From assembly GCF_030373445.1 (NCBI RefSeq), contig NZ_JAUCYU010000008.1, positions 124,001 through 188,000 on the forward strand: a stretch of DNA of 64,000 bases, written 5' to 3'. Position numbers and translations under genes: made by a program. Positions 44,814 through 52,309 of this stretch are shown piece after piece. Each line of letters starts with the position of its first letter. Position 1 is the stretch's first letter. The notes below the pieces were generated by a model that did no database searches, was not told where the DNA came from, and saw only the letters and a program-made list of their open reading frames with translations. The DNA comes from Roseovarius sp. Its GTDB lineage: Bacteria > Pseudomonadota > Alphaproteobacteria > Rhodobacterales > Rhodobacteraceae.

Positions 44814-45464
44814 TTACCGCACGATGTAGACCACGCGGCGCTCGGCCGGGTCGACGACAACCGGCACGCCGTTCACGTAGGCATAACGGTAGTCCGAAGT
44901 CGGCACGGTGCTCAGCGTCACGGTCTCGGGCAGTTCCACGCCGGTGACGACTTCACCTTCGAGATAGACCGGATCGACCGGGTTGTCGCGCACGTAGACC
45001 ACGGTTTCCTCGCCCGGATCGGTCGACCCGGCCAGCGCACCGCCGGCAGCGGCACCGGCCGCGGCACCAGCAGGACCGCCGGCAATGCCGCCGATCACAC
45101 CGCCGATAACGCCACCGGCGGCGACATCGTCGGCATTGTCATCTTCGTAGGTCACCGTGCTCACTTCGATCTGGTCACGGTTCGGCGCGATCATCAGCTG
45201 CTCGCCCTCGAGCGAGGCCGACAGGTAATCGCCATAGGCCCAGCCCTCGACGCCGTCGAAGCTGACCTGGCACCACGAGTTCTCGGCAAGGCAGCCTTGC
45301 ACGTTCACGGCCGCCTCGGCAGGGATCACGCCGACGATGGCCTGCTGCGGTCCGGGGCCGGCGCGCAGGTTCAGGTCGGTCACGGCGGTGGCGCTGGTGT
45401 CCGCATATGCGGCGCCGGCGCCCAGGGTTCCGATCAGGGTCATGGTGAGAAGTTGCGTCTTCAT
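44814..45464 (-). CDS. secreted SH3b plus DUF1236 protein
   Basis: Exported protein of 216 residues. The ATG at 45464 has AGAGGA upstream and opens a signal peptide (TMTLIGTLGAGAAYA-D). Residues 25-90 form a bacterial SH3 domain (VTDLNLRAGPGPQQAIVGVI; SFDGVEGWAYGDYLSA). A glycine/alanine-rich linker (GGVIGGVIGGIAGGPAGAA) leads to a DUF1236 end (YAYVNGVPVVVDPAERRVVY). It is probably periplasmic, perhaps wall-associated. A GGAAC-N16-CGTT element lies about 70-95 bases upstream of the start, suggesting control by the general stress sigma factor. Confidence 0.85.
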   Translation of the reverse strand: MKTQLLTMTLIGTLGAGAAYADTSATAVTDLNLRAGPGPQQAIVGVIPAEAAVNVQGCLAENSWCQVSFDGVEGWAYGDYLSASLEGEQLMIAPNRDQIEVSTVTYEDDNADDVAAGGVIGGVIGGIAGGPAGAAAGAAAGGALAGSTDPGEETVVYVRDNPVDPVYLEGEVVTGVELPETVTLSTVPTSDYRYAYVNGVPVVVDPAERRVVYIVR

Positions 45465-45532
45465 GGCTAGATTCCTCTTTGCTGTTAGACCGCGCCGCGC
45501 AAACCCCTGGCTCGCCAGCACGTCGAGGACAC

Positions 45533-45557
45533 AACGCAACCTCCCTGTCTGCGTTCC
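45533..45557 (-). promoter_or_regulatory. candidate EcfG-type general-stress promoter of the SH3/DUF1236 gene
   Basis: Read on the minus strand: GGAAC (45557-45553), 16 bases, CGTT (45536-45533). The expected leader to the ATG at 45464 is about 60 bases. It matches the alphaproteobacterial GGAAC-N16/17-CGTT form. Confidence 0.6.
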
Positions 45558-45590
45558 GGCAGCAGGCGCCTGACCTAGGGTAAGCGGGCA

Positions 45591-46517
45591 TCAATCCGCC
45601 GATAGCGGGTCCGGCGCGATGTTGCCGCCGCAAACCAGCACCGCCACCCGCTCACCGGGCTCTGGCGCGTAGGCCCCCGACATCAGCGCCGCCAGCGCCG
45701 TGGCGCCGGCCGGCTCCACGAGCTGCCGCATCTCCCGCCACAGCGCGACCTGTGCCTCCGTGATGGCCTCGTCGCTGACCAGCACGCTCTCGACCCCCTG
45801 TGCCCTGGCCAGCCCGTAACAGATCTCGCCGATCCGCCTGGCCCCCAGCGCGTTGGCGGCCACGCCCGACACCTCGACGTCCACCGGCCCGCCGGCTGCC
45901 AGCGCCGCGTGCAGTGCGCAGGAGGTCGCGGGCTCCACCGCCACCACCTTGCGCCGCCCGGCCAGCCACGCCAGCGCGCCGCCGATCAGCCCGCCGCCAC
46001 CCACGGCGATCAGCACCGTGTCGGCCGCCAGCCCCTGGTCTTCCCACTCGGCCAAGCAGGTGCCCTGCCCGGCCACCGTCGCCTCCGCGTCATAGGCATG
46101 GATCTGCATCGCCCCGGTCTCGGCCTCGTAGGCCCGCGCCGCCTCCAGCGCGTTGGCATAGGCCCCCGGCACCACCTGCAAATCGGCCCCCAACCGCTCG
46201 ATCAGCCCGATCTTCGCGGGCCCCGCCATCTCCGGCACGTAAATCCGCGCCCTGTGCCCCAGTTGCGCCCCGGCATAGGCCACCGCCGCGCCATGGTTGC
46301 CGCCCGACGCCGCCACCAGCCCGGCCTCCGGCACCTCCATCGACAAAAGCGTGTTGAACGCCCCCCGCGCCTTGAAACTCCCGGTATGCTGAACCTGCTC
46401 CAGCTTCATCTCGACCGGGTCGTCCAGTCCGAAGCCACGGGCCTCCACCACCGGCGTCCGCCGCACGTGGCCGCCCACCCGGTGCCACGCTGCCTCTATC
46501 CCGGCTTTCCAGTCCAT
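45591..46517 (-). CDS. threonine/serine dehydratase-like PLP enzyme
   Basis: Fold-type II pyridoxal-phosphate enzyme of 308 residues. The PLP lysine is K49 in HTGSFKARGAFNTLL. The substrate loop is AASGGNHGAAVAYAGAQLG, and the phosphate-binding glycine loop is AVGGGGLIGGALAW. There is no C-terminal ACT regulatory domain, so this is the short catabolic or housekeeping type. It would deaminate threonine or serine to the keto acid; related racemases cannot be ruled out. GGGAGGGAC precedes the ATG. It is divergent from the LOG gene. Confidence 0.86.
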   Translation of the reverse strand: MDWKAGIEAAWHRVGGHVRRTPVVEARGFGLDDPVEMKLEQVQHTGSFKARGAFNTLLSMEVPEAGLVAASGGNHGAAVAYAGAQLGHRARIYVPEMAGPAKIGLIERLGADLQVVPGAYANALEAARAYEAETGAMQIHAYDAEATVAGQGTCLAEWEDQGLAADTVLIAVGGGGLIGGALAWLAGRRKVVAVEPATSCALHAALAAGGPVDVEVSGVAANALGARRIGEICYGLARAQGVESVLVSDEAITEAQVALWREMRQLVEPAGATALAALMSGAYAPEPGERVAVLVCGGNIAPDPLSAD

Positions 46518-46597
46518 CGCCCGTCCCTCCCGCTGGTCAAATCCGGGCGAACCCTATACCCCTAGTAGGCCAGACCCAAGCAGGGAAGACACGCTTC

Positions 46598-47425
46598 ATG
46601 CAAGACGAACGCTACAGCCAGTTCCGCGACGCCCATGCCGACCGAAACACCGCCGAACAGGTGCCCGACACGCCCCAGACCCGGGCCCCCGCCTACCGCC
46701 TGGCCTTCGCCGATGACGATTTCCTCTGCCGCGACGAACTGCGCCCGGTGCGCCTCCAGCTCGAGCTGCTCAAGCCCGAGATGATCCTCAACGAGCGCGG
46801 CATCGAAAGCACCGTCGTCCTCTTCGGCGGCGCCCGCATCCCCGAGCCCGCGAAGAAGGACACCGCCCGCACCGAAACGCTGGCGGGCCTCTCGCGCTTC
46901 TACGACGAGGCGCGCGAATTCGCCCGGCTGATGACGATGAAATCGATGGGGACCTACGGCAAGGAATTCGTCATCGCCACCGGCGGCGGCCCCGGCGTGA
47001 TGGAGGCCGGCAACCGCGGCGCGGCCGATGCGGGCGGCTCCTCGATCGGGCTCAACATCGTCCTGCCGCACGAACAGGCGCCGAACGAATACGTGACGCC
47101 GGGCCTCTGCTTCAACTTCCACTACTTCGCCATCCGCAAGATGCACTTCCTGATGCGCGCCCGCGCCATCTGCTGCTTCCCCGGCGGCTTCGGCACGCTC
47201 GACGAGATGTTCGAGGCCCTGACCCTGATCCAGACCGACCGGATGAACCGCGTCCCCTTCCTGCTCTTCGGCGAGGAGTTCTGGCGCACCATCATCAACT
47301 GGGAAGCGCTGTCGGAGGCCGGCACCATCTCGGCCGAAGACCTCGACCTCTTCCAGTTCGTCGAAACGGCCCAGCAGGCCATGGAAATCATCGACAACTG
47401 GAGCGGCGAGATCCCCCACCCCTGA
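46598..47425 (+). CDS. LOG family (TIGR00730-type) nucleotide phosphoribohydrolase
   Basis: Rossmann-fold protein of 275 residues with both LOG signatures: VIATGGGPGVMEAGNRGA and CCFPGGFGTLDEMFEALTLI (PGGxGTxxE). VVLFGGARIPEP opens the fold. The family hydrolyses nucleoside 5'-monophosphates, including cytokinin-type ones, to base and ribose phosphate. The N-terminal extension of about 60 residues and total length suit the longer bacterial group. The gene is next to convergent apt, which salvages adenine; a purine-salvage link is possible but unproven. A large hairpin follows the stop. Confidence 0.88.
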   Translation: MQDERYSQFRDAHADRNTAEQVPDTPQTRAPAYRLAFADDDFLCRDELRPVRLQLELLKPEMILNERGIESTVVLFGGARIPEPAKKDTARTETLAGLSRFYDEAREFARLMTMKSMGTYGKEFVIATGGGPGVMEAGNRGAADAGGSSIGLNIVLPHEQAPNEYVTPGLCFNFHYFAIRKMHFLMRARAICCFPGGFGTLDEMFEALTLIQTDRMNRVPFLLFGEEFWRTIINWEALSEAGTISAEDLDLFQFVETAQQAMEIIDNWSGEIPHP

Positions 47426-47435
47426 CCGGCGTATT

Positions 47436-47470
47436 GGCGCCCCGTTCCAGGAGGGAGGGAACGGGGCGCC
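47436..47470. ncRNA. long perfect hairpin with SD/anti-SD-like loop
   Basis: GGCGCCCCGTTCC (47436-47448) and GGAACGGGGCGCC (47458-47470) form a 13-pair stem. The loop reads AGGAGGGAG on the plus strand and CTCCCTCCT on the minus strand. A second hairpin, GCCGACC-AG-GGTCGGC, lies at 47503-47518. No T run follows, so it may be more than a terminator; a small RNA is possible. Confidence 0.4.
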
Positions 47471-47574
47471 GGCACGATCCTACGGAAAGGCCCGCAAGCA
47501 AGGCCGACCAGGGTCGGCTGCCCCCGTAACTAGAGCGTCAAGGTTAATTCACCGTTTACGCCAGCGGGAAACCC

Positions 47575-47595
47575 GTCCCGGGCCTGACCCGGGAC
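47575..47595. repeat. variant of the GTCCCGGC hairpin repeat
   Basis: GTCCCGGG-CCTGA-CCCGGGAC, perfect stem, followed by CTCGCGCC. The flank matches the ACCTCGCC that follows other copies. Confidence 0.6.
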
Positions 47596-47641
47596 CTCGC
47601 GCCGCCCACGGGCCGGGCCATCGAACCGCAAACGCCCCCGC

Positions 47642-48181
47642 TCAAGCGCCCTCGAACGCACAAAGCGCGTGCACATCCATCCCCAGCTTCTCAAGCCTTG
47701 CCCGGCCGCCCAGCTCCGGCAGGTCGATGATGAACGCACAGCCCATGATCTCGCCCCCAAGCCGCTCGATCAGCCGGATCCCGGCCTCCGCCGTGCCGCC
47801 CGTCGCCAGCAGGTCATCGACCAGCAGCACCGTCTCGCCCGCAGCGATCGCGTCGTCATGCACCTCGACGACCGCCTCGCCATACTCGAGCTGGTAATCC
47901 TCCGATATCACCTTCCCCGGAAGTTTCCCCTTCTTCCGGATCGGCACGAACCCCACCGAAAGCTGGTGCGCCATCGCGCCGCCAAGGATGAACCCCCGCG
48001 CCTCGAGCCCCACCACCTTGTCGATCCGCAGCCCGGCATAGGGGTGCAGCATCTGGTCCACCGCCATGCGGAACCCGCGCGGATCGGCGAACAGCGTCGT
48101 CACGTCGCGGAACATGATCCCCTCGTGCGGGAAATCGGCGATCGTGCGGATATAGTCTTTCACATTGGTGGATTTCGGCAT
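47642..48181 (-). CDS. apt: adenine phosphoribosyltransferase
   Basis: Salvages adenine to AMP using PRPP. The protein has 179 residues, as is usual. The PRPP-binding motif is [20 protein letters not shown]. The flexible-loop region is [20 protein letters not shown], and the adenine-side N-terminus includes [36 protein letters not shown] is also diagnostic. GGGGG lies ahead of the ATG. Upstream on the same strand is a 40-codon gene separated by a nine-pair hairpin, so apt probably has its own promoter. Confidence 0.94.
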   Translation of the reverse strand: MPKSTNVKDYIRTIADFPHEGIMFRDVTTLFADPRGFRMAVDQMLHPYAGLRIDKVVGLEARGFILGGAMAHQLSVGFVPIRKKGKLPGKVISEDYQLEYGEAVVEVHDDAIAAGETVLLVDDLLATGGTAEAGIRLIERLGGEIMGCAFIIDLPELGGRARLEKLGMDVHALCAFEGA

Positions 48182-48228
48182 GTCCGGCCCCCGGGATGAT
48201 GTCGGTTCCGTGGTCCGGTTTCGCCGAT

Positions 48229-48254
48229 CCCGGCCCCGTTCGCAAGGGGCCGGG
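48229..48254 (-). terminator. hairpin after the 40-codon gene
   Basis: CCCGGCCCC-GTTCGCAA-GGGGCCGGG, a perfect nine-pair stem between the stop of the small gene (48283) and the apt start. No clear T run follows. Confidence 0.5.
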
Positions 48255-48282
48255 TCGGGCGCGCCCCGCCGGGCGCGCGGCG

Positions 48283-48405
48283 TCAGTGCACGTTCCGCGT
48301 CCTGACGATCAGCGTGTAAAGCGCGTTCGGCACCCAGCGCAGGTGCGGGCGTTTCCAGTCCATCCGTTCGCGCACGAGATAGTACTTTGCGGTATCGAGT
48401 GTCAT
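48283..48405 (-). CDS. very small basic protein, 40 residues
   Basis: Unrecognised protein beginning [20 protein letters not shown] and ending with VRTRNVH, rich in Arg, Tyr and Trp. Evidence that it is real: AAAGGAA about nine bases before the ATG, and a strong promoter (TTGACA, 16 bases, TATATA) 80 bases upstream. A hairpin also follows the stop. It is divergent from a ribbon-helix-helix gene, and a 16-base palindrome covers the shared -10 region. The function is unknown; regulation by that neighbour is the likely link. Confidence 0.6.
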   Translation of the reverse strand: MTLDTAKYYLVRERMDWKRPHLRWVPNALYTLIVRTRNVH

Positions 48406-48451
48406 TTTTTCAGTTCCTTTCCCGCCGTTTGGCCGTTATGTTGGCCTCGAC

Positions 48452-48492
48452 TGCATATGCAATGTATATACATTGTATTGGCAGAATGTCAA
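48452..48492. promoter_or_regulatory. divergent promoter region with palindromic operator
   Basis: CAATGTAT-ATACATTG (48460-48475) is a perfect 16-base palindrome next to TGCATATGCA (48452-48461). On the minus strand TTGACA (48492-48487), 16 bases and TATATA (48470-48465) form a near-ideal promoter for the 40-codon gene. A weaker TTGGCC-N18-TATATA faces the other way. Confidence 0.65.
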
Positions 48493-48514
48493 GCATGTCA
48501 GAGGCGAAAACAGC

Positions 48515-48694
48515 GTGAACAAGAAAGACGACAAGAAGGACAAGAAGAAATCGGGCAAGAAAGACAGCCAGTTGATCCTTCGCCTCGACAAGCAGGAGCG
48601 GGATGAATTCATCAAGCTCTGCAAGGAGATGGACACCAGCGCCGCCCGCGAAATCCGCGCCTTCATCCGCAGCTTCGTGGACAAGAACGGCTGA
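48515..48694 (+). CDS. small ribbon-helix-helix protein with Lys-rich N-terminus
   Basis: Protein of about 59 residues. The start NKKDDKKDKKKSGKKDS is extremely basic. SQLILRLDKQERDEFIKLCK with EMDTSAAREIRAFIRSFVDK fits a ribbon-helix-helix DNA-binding fold (beta strand, then two helices). I use the GTG at 48515 with GAGG upstream. A ten-codon frame starting at 48486 ends across this GTG (GTGA) and might couple translation. It faces the 40-codon gene across a palindrome that covers the promoter, so it is probably a repressor of that gene and of itself. Confidence 0.7.
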   Translation: MNKKDDKKDKKKSGKKDSQLILRLDKQERDEFIKLCKEMDTSAAREIRAFIRSFVDKNG

Positions 48695-48703
48695 CCCGCG
48701 CGC

Positions 48704-49183
48704 TCACCAAAGCGCGGGCTTGGCCACCATCAACCAGAAGACGCCCACCAGCGCGATGAACGCCGGCCAGCCCAGCACGAACCACACCCGGAACGCCCGC
48801 CGCGCCGCCTCCGGCAAGCCCTCCCCGGCAACCAGCGCCTCCGCCGCCATGTCGCGGATGCCAATCTGCAACCGCACCACCGGCACCCACGCCGCCAGCG
48901 CCACGAGGTAGAGGGCGTAGGTCACCACCAGCCACGGCTCCCCCGCGCCATACCCCGCCAGGTGCACCAGCCACAGACCCGTCAAGGGCTGCACGATCCC
49001 GGCGGGCAGGGTGAACAGCCAGTCCGCCACCACCACCCCCGACGCGACCGAGTGGATCGTCTCCAGCCGCCCCGTCCGCATCGCCCACACCATCTGGAAC
49101 GCCGTCCCGATCCCCGTGCCGAACAGCACCGTCGAGCTCAGGATATGCAGCCATTTCGCCAGCAGGTACGGATCGACGCTCAC
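48704..49183 (-). CDS. DUF2269-type integral membrane protein
   Basis: Membrane protein of 159 residues with four hydrophobic helices (LAKWLHILSSTVLFGTGIGT; VVADWLFTLPAGIVQPLTG; PWLVVTYALYLVALAAWVPV; WFVLGWPAFIALVGVFWLMV). The HILSS and GTGIGTAF pattern at the N-terminus is typical of DUF2269. The GTG start at 49183 overlaps the stop of the SDR-DoxX gene (GTGA). It is the last gene of a coupled three-gene operon. The function of the family is not known. Confidence 0.82.
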   Translation of the reverse strand: MSVDPYLLAKWLHILSSTVLFGTGIGTAFQMVWAMRTGRLETIHSVASGVVVADWLFTLPAGIVQPLTGLWLVHLAGYGAGEPWLVVTYALYLVALAAWVPVVRLQIGIRDMAAEALVAGEGLPEAARRAFRVWFVLGWPAFIALVGVFWLMVAKPALW

Positions 49184-50457
49184 CGCTCATCCTCCAGCAC
49201 GTAGACCACCGCGATCAGCGCCAGCACCGGCAGGTTCTTCAAGAGCCCGCCCAGCGGCAACAGCCACAACACCGGCGCCAGCAGGCTGAACGCCACCGTG
49301 TATCCCAGCACCATCGCCGCCTGCACGCCGGCCATCAGTCTCGGCCGCCACCCCCGCAGCAACGCCCCGGCAATCGCCAGGTCAACCACGCCCCCCAGCC
49401 GCGCGAACCCGATGGCCAGCCAGTCCGGCACGCCGCTCCCCGCGATCAGCGGCAGGAACTCCGCCGCTGGTAGGAACAGCCCGATCACCCCCGAGGCCAG
49501 CCACAACACCGCCAGCACCACCCGCAGCACCGGCCGCATCAGGTACAGCCGCGCATGCCACAGGTCCTGCGTCCCCGCGGGCCTTGCACCCAAGAACTCC
49601 GAAAACCCCCGCGGCCCCTCAGGCATGCGCCTGACCGCCGCGCTCGGCTCGGCCAGCACCCCCGCCTCCAACTGCCGCACCGCCGTCAGCGAGATCGGCC
49701 CCAGCCGCATCGCGTCGCCCATCCGCCCCATCCCCCGGCACAGCCAGACCGGCAACCGCAACACCGGCACCGCCGAAAGCCCCAGCCAGCCGCGCAGCCC
49801 TTGCAACATCTCCGCCTGCGTCACCACCTCCGGCCCGCCGATCTCCTGCACGCCCTCCACCGGATGCGCCAGGAAATGCGCCACTGCCCGCGTCAGGTCC
49901 GCCGCATGCACCGGGTTGAACGGCTGGTCGCCCTTCCCCACCACCGGCGTCACGAAGGGCAGCGCCGCCAACGCCCTTGCCAGCGACGAGCCACCATAAG
50001 ACGTCTCCCCCAGCACCAGCCCGGCCCGCAGCGGCACGATCCCGTGCGCCAGCGCCACCGCCTCACCCTCGCGCCTGTGCCGCGCAAACCCCGTCTCGCT
50101 GTCATCGATGCCCACGGCGGAGATCAGCACGCCCCGGACACCGCCCAGCGCCTCGTAAACCGCCGCCGGCGCCCGCACATGCACCGCCTCCGACACGCCC
50201 TCCGACGCGCTCAGCACGCCCGCCGCGTTCACCACGTGGCTCACCCCTGCAAGCCGCCCCTGCCAGAAATCCACACTCGCCGCCTCCGGCGCCGCCAGGT
50301 CAGCCTCCACCGTCTCGAACCCCATCCGCGCCAGCCGCCCGCACCGCCGCGCAGATGCCATCACATGCCACCCCGCCGCCCGCAACCCGAAGGCCAGATG
50401 CCGCCCGATGAACCCATCGGCCCCGAGGATCAAAACCTTTCCCGTATGGCCGCTCAT
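49180..50457 (-). CDS. SDR-type NAD-binding protein fused to a DoxX-like membrane domain
   Basis: Two-part protein of 425 residues. Residues 1-280 are an atypical SDR of the NmrA/epimerase kind: VLILGADGFIGRHLAFGLRA is the cofactor loop, and VSHVVNAAGVLSAS and FNPVHAADLTRAVAHFLAHP follow. Residues 300-425 hold four hydrophobic helices (VLRVVLAVLWLASGVIGLFL; VVDLAIAGALLRGW) of the DoxX-like type. Soluble oxidoreductase and quinone-pathway-like membrane domain in one chain suggests a membrane-bound redox role. The start overlaps the LysE gene stop as ATGA; the stop overlaps DUF2269. Confidence 0.85.
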   Translation of the reverse strand: MSGHTGKVLILGADGFIGRHLAFGLRAAGWHVMASARRCGRLARMGFETVEADLAAPEAASVDFWQGRLAGVSHVVNAAGVLSASEGVSEAVHVRAPAAVYEALGGVRGVLISAVGIDDSETGFARHRREGEAVALAHGIVPLRAGLVLGETSYGGSSLARALAALPFVTPVVGKGDQPFNPVHAADLTRAVAHFLAHPVEGVQEIGGPEVVTQAEMLQGLRGWLGLSAVPVLRLPVWLCRGMGRMGDAMRLGPISLTAVRQLEAGVLAEPSAAVRRMPEGPRGFSEFLGARPAGTQDLWHARLYLMRPVLRVVLAVLWLASGVIGLFLPAAEFLPLIAGSGVPDWLAIGFARLGGVVDLAIAGALLRGWRPRLMAGVQAAMVLGYTVAFSLLAPVLWLLPLGGLLKNLPVLALIAVVYVLEDER

Positions 50458-51080
50458 GCGCTCCGGCGCAGGGTCGCGGTCATCACCCCCATGCCAATGA
50501 GCGCCACGCCGCCCCCGCGCGTCAGCCAGGTGATAACCCCCGGCTTGCGGATCGTCTGCCGCAACCTGTCGGCCAGAAGCGCATAGGCCAGCGCATTCAC
50601 CGCCGCCAACCCCACGAAGGTGGCGATCAGGATGGCGAATTGCGGCGCCAGCGGCTCACCCACCGTCACGAACTGAGGGACAAAGGCGATGAAGAACGCA
50701 ATCGACTTGGGGTTCAGCGCCGTCACCGCCGCCGCGTGCCAGAACACCCCGCGCCCGTTCACCTGCGCACCGCCCACCTCCTCGAGCCCGCCCGCCGGCG
50801 CACTCCGCAACAGCTTGATCCCCAGCCACACGAGGTACACCGCCCCTGCCCATTTCAGCACGGTGAACAGCGTCGCCGACGCCAGCACCAGTGCCCCCAG
50901 CCCCATCAGCGAGGCGGTCATCGCAACGAAATCCCCCAGCGCCACGCCGGTCGCGCTCGCCACGGCCACCCGCTTGCCCTGGCTCAGCGCATAGCTCAGC
51001 ACCAGAAGCACGGTCGGCCCCGGGATCAGCAGCAGGGCGGTCGACGCGGCCGCAAAGGCCAGCCAGAGATCGAATGGCAT
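50454..51080 (-). CDS. LysE family amino-acid exporter
   Basis: Inner-membrane exporter of 208 residues with about six hydrophobic segments. LIPGPTVLLVLSYALSQGKR is the LysE/RhtB signature, followed by GVALGDFVAMTASLMGLGAL. ALNPKSIAFFIAFVPQFV is the second family block. The ATG at 51080 has GGGGAG upstream. It heads the coupled operon LysE, SDR-DoxX, DUF2269. Homoserine/threonine or lysine-type export is typical, but the substrate is not readable. Confidence 0.9.
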   Translation of the reverse strand: MPFDLWLAFAAASTALLLIPGPTVLLVLSYALSQGKRVAVASATGVALGDFVAMTASLMGLGALVLASATLFTVLKWAGAVYLVWLGIKLLRSAPAGGLEEVGGAQVNGRGVFWHAAAVTALNPKSIAFFIAFVPQFVTVGEPLAPQFAILIATFVGLAAVNALAYALLADRLRQTIRKPGVITWLTRGGGVALIGMGVMTATLRRSA

Positions 51081-51105
51081 GGAAATCTCCCCTCTCAATC
51101 CGTAG

Positions 51106-51123
51106 GCCGGGCTTCAGCCCGGC
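51106..51123. repeat. GCCGGGCT hairpin upstream of the LysE gene
   Basis: GCCGGGCT-TC-AGCCCGGC, an eight-pair stem preceded by CGTAG. It lies between the LysE gene and mtnP. Confidence 0.5.
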
Positions 51124-51182
51124 ACCTCTCCCGAGATACCCAACCCCGAACCCGCCCCCACGTCAACGCCCGGCACTCACCC

Positions 51183-51204
51183 GTCCCGGCCCCCGAGCCG
51201 GGAC
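51183..51204. repeat. GTCCCGGC hairpin repeat, copy 4
   Basis: GTCCCGGC-CCCCGA-GCCGGGAC, identical to 36133-36154. It is followed by CTCGCCCAGCCAGAGACC and a CCCCGGACCAGGTCCG second part, which parallels CTCCAGAGGCCCCGGGTCAG near 36203-36222. The repeat unit is therefore bipartite. Confidence 0.75.
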
Positions 51205-51250
51205 CTCGCCCAGCCAGAGACCCCGGACCAGGTCCGAAACACAGCCGTCC

Positions 51251-52132
51251 TCACTGTGAAGACAACACCCGCCCCGCAACCGCATCCAGCATCGCCACCA
51301 GCTCCGGATCCCTTGCCTCCGGCGCCGTCAATATCGCGAACTCCAGCGCCCGGTCACACCCGTGCGGGCACGCCTCCCGTTCCGCCCCCAGCAACGCGGG
51401 CAGCCCCTTCACCATCGCCCGCCCCTTGTCGGCATTGCCCTGCAACGTCGCGATGATCGCGGTGATATCCACCTCGCCGTGATGCGGGTGCCAGCTGTCG
51501 TAATCCGTCACCATCGCCACCGAGGCATAACAAAGCTCCGCCTCCCGCGCCAACTTGGCTTCCGGCATGTTGGTCATCCCGATCACGTCACACCCCCACA
51601 CCTCGCGGTACATCTTCGATTCCGCCAGCGTCGAGAACTGCGGCCCCTCCATCGCCAGGTACGTCCCGCCCCGATGCACCGTGATCCCCGCGGCCCTTGC
51701 GGCACTCTCGCACGCCTCGCCCAGCCGCGGACAGGTCGGATGCGCCAGGCTCACATGCCCGACGCAGCCCGTCCCGAAGAAACTCTTGTCCCGCGCGATC
51801 GTCCGGTCGATGAACTGGTCGACGATCACGAAATCCCCCGGCGCCATCTCCTCGCGGAACGACCCGCAGGCGGAAACGGAAATCACATCCGTCACCCCCA
51901 GCCTTTTCAGCGCGTCGATATTGGCCCGATACGGCACCGTGCTGGGCGAATGCACATGCCCCCGTCCGTGCCGCGGCAGGAACGCCATCTTCACGCCGCC
52001 CAGCGTGCCACAAAGAACCTGGTCCGACGGCGCGCCCCACGGGCTCTCGACGCTCACCCACTCGGCACCGTCCAGCCCGTCGATCTGGTACAGCCCCGAT
52101 CCGCCGATCACCCCGATCATCGTCTCCGTCAT
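51251..52132 (-). CDS. mtnP: S-methyl-5'-thioadenosine phosphorylase
   Basis: Phosphorolyses methylthioadenosine to adenine and methylthioribose-1-phosphate in methionine salvage. The protein has 293 residues. Family blocks are IGVIGGSGLYQIDGL, FLPRHGRGHVHSPSTVPYRA, TYLAMEGPQFSTLAESKMYR and VIGMTNMPEAKLAREAEL. YDSWHPHHGEVD is typical for MtnP rather than for purine nucleoside phosphorylase. GGGAGAACGTG precedes the ATG at 52132. The adenine released could be salvaged by Apt, encoded 3 kb away. Confidence 0.93.
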   Translation of the reverse strand: MTETMIGVIGGSGLYQIDGLDGAEWVSVESPWGAPSDQVLCGTLGGVKMAFLPRHGRGHVHSPSTVPYRANIDALKRLGVTDVISVSACGSFREEMAPGDFVIVDQFIDRTIARDKSFFGTGCVGHVSLAHPTCPRLGEACESAARAAGITVHRGGTYLAMEGPQFSTLAESKMYREVWGCDVIGMTNMPEAKLAREAELCYASVAMVTDYDSWHPHHGEVDITAIIATLQGNADKGRAMVKGLPALLGAEREACPHGCDRALEFAILTAPEARDPELVAMLDAVAGRVLSSQ

Positions 52133-52309
52133 CACGTTCTCCCTGCCTGCGTTTCCAGCACTTTGCCCCGCGCCGCCCCGAATGGAAAGCCGCCCCGGTG
52201 TATCCATGCAGCCACCACAAGGCACCTTTCCCGCGAAGGGGGTGGCGAAAAATGCTGCGCTGCAGTATCACGCGCGGAACGCGACAAAAATCTCAGAGAG
52301 AACCGCCCC

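Noticed and set aside
47544-47558. TTAA-N7-TTTA as a CtrA-type site.
   Set aside because: One mismatch in the second half, and it lies between two convergent gene ends, where no promoter is needed.
48486-48518. A ten-codon frame ending across the GTG of the ribbon-helix-helix gene, as a possible leader peptide.
   Set aside because: There is no ribosome site and such short frames are common by chance. It is mentioned only as a possible coupling device.
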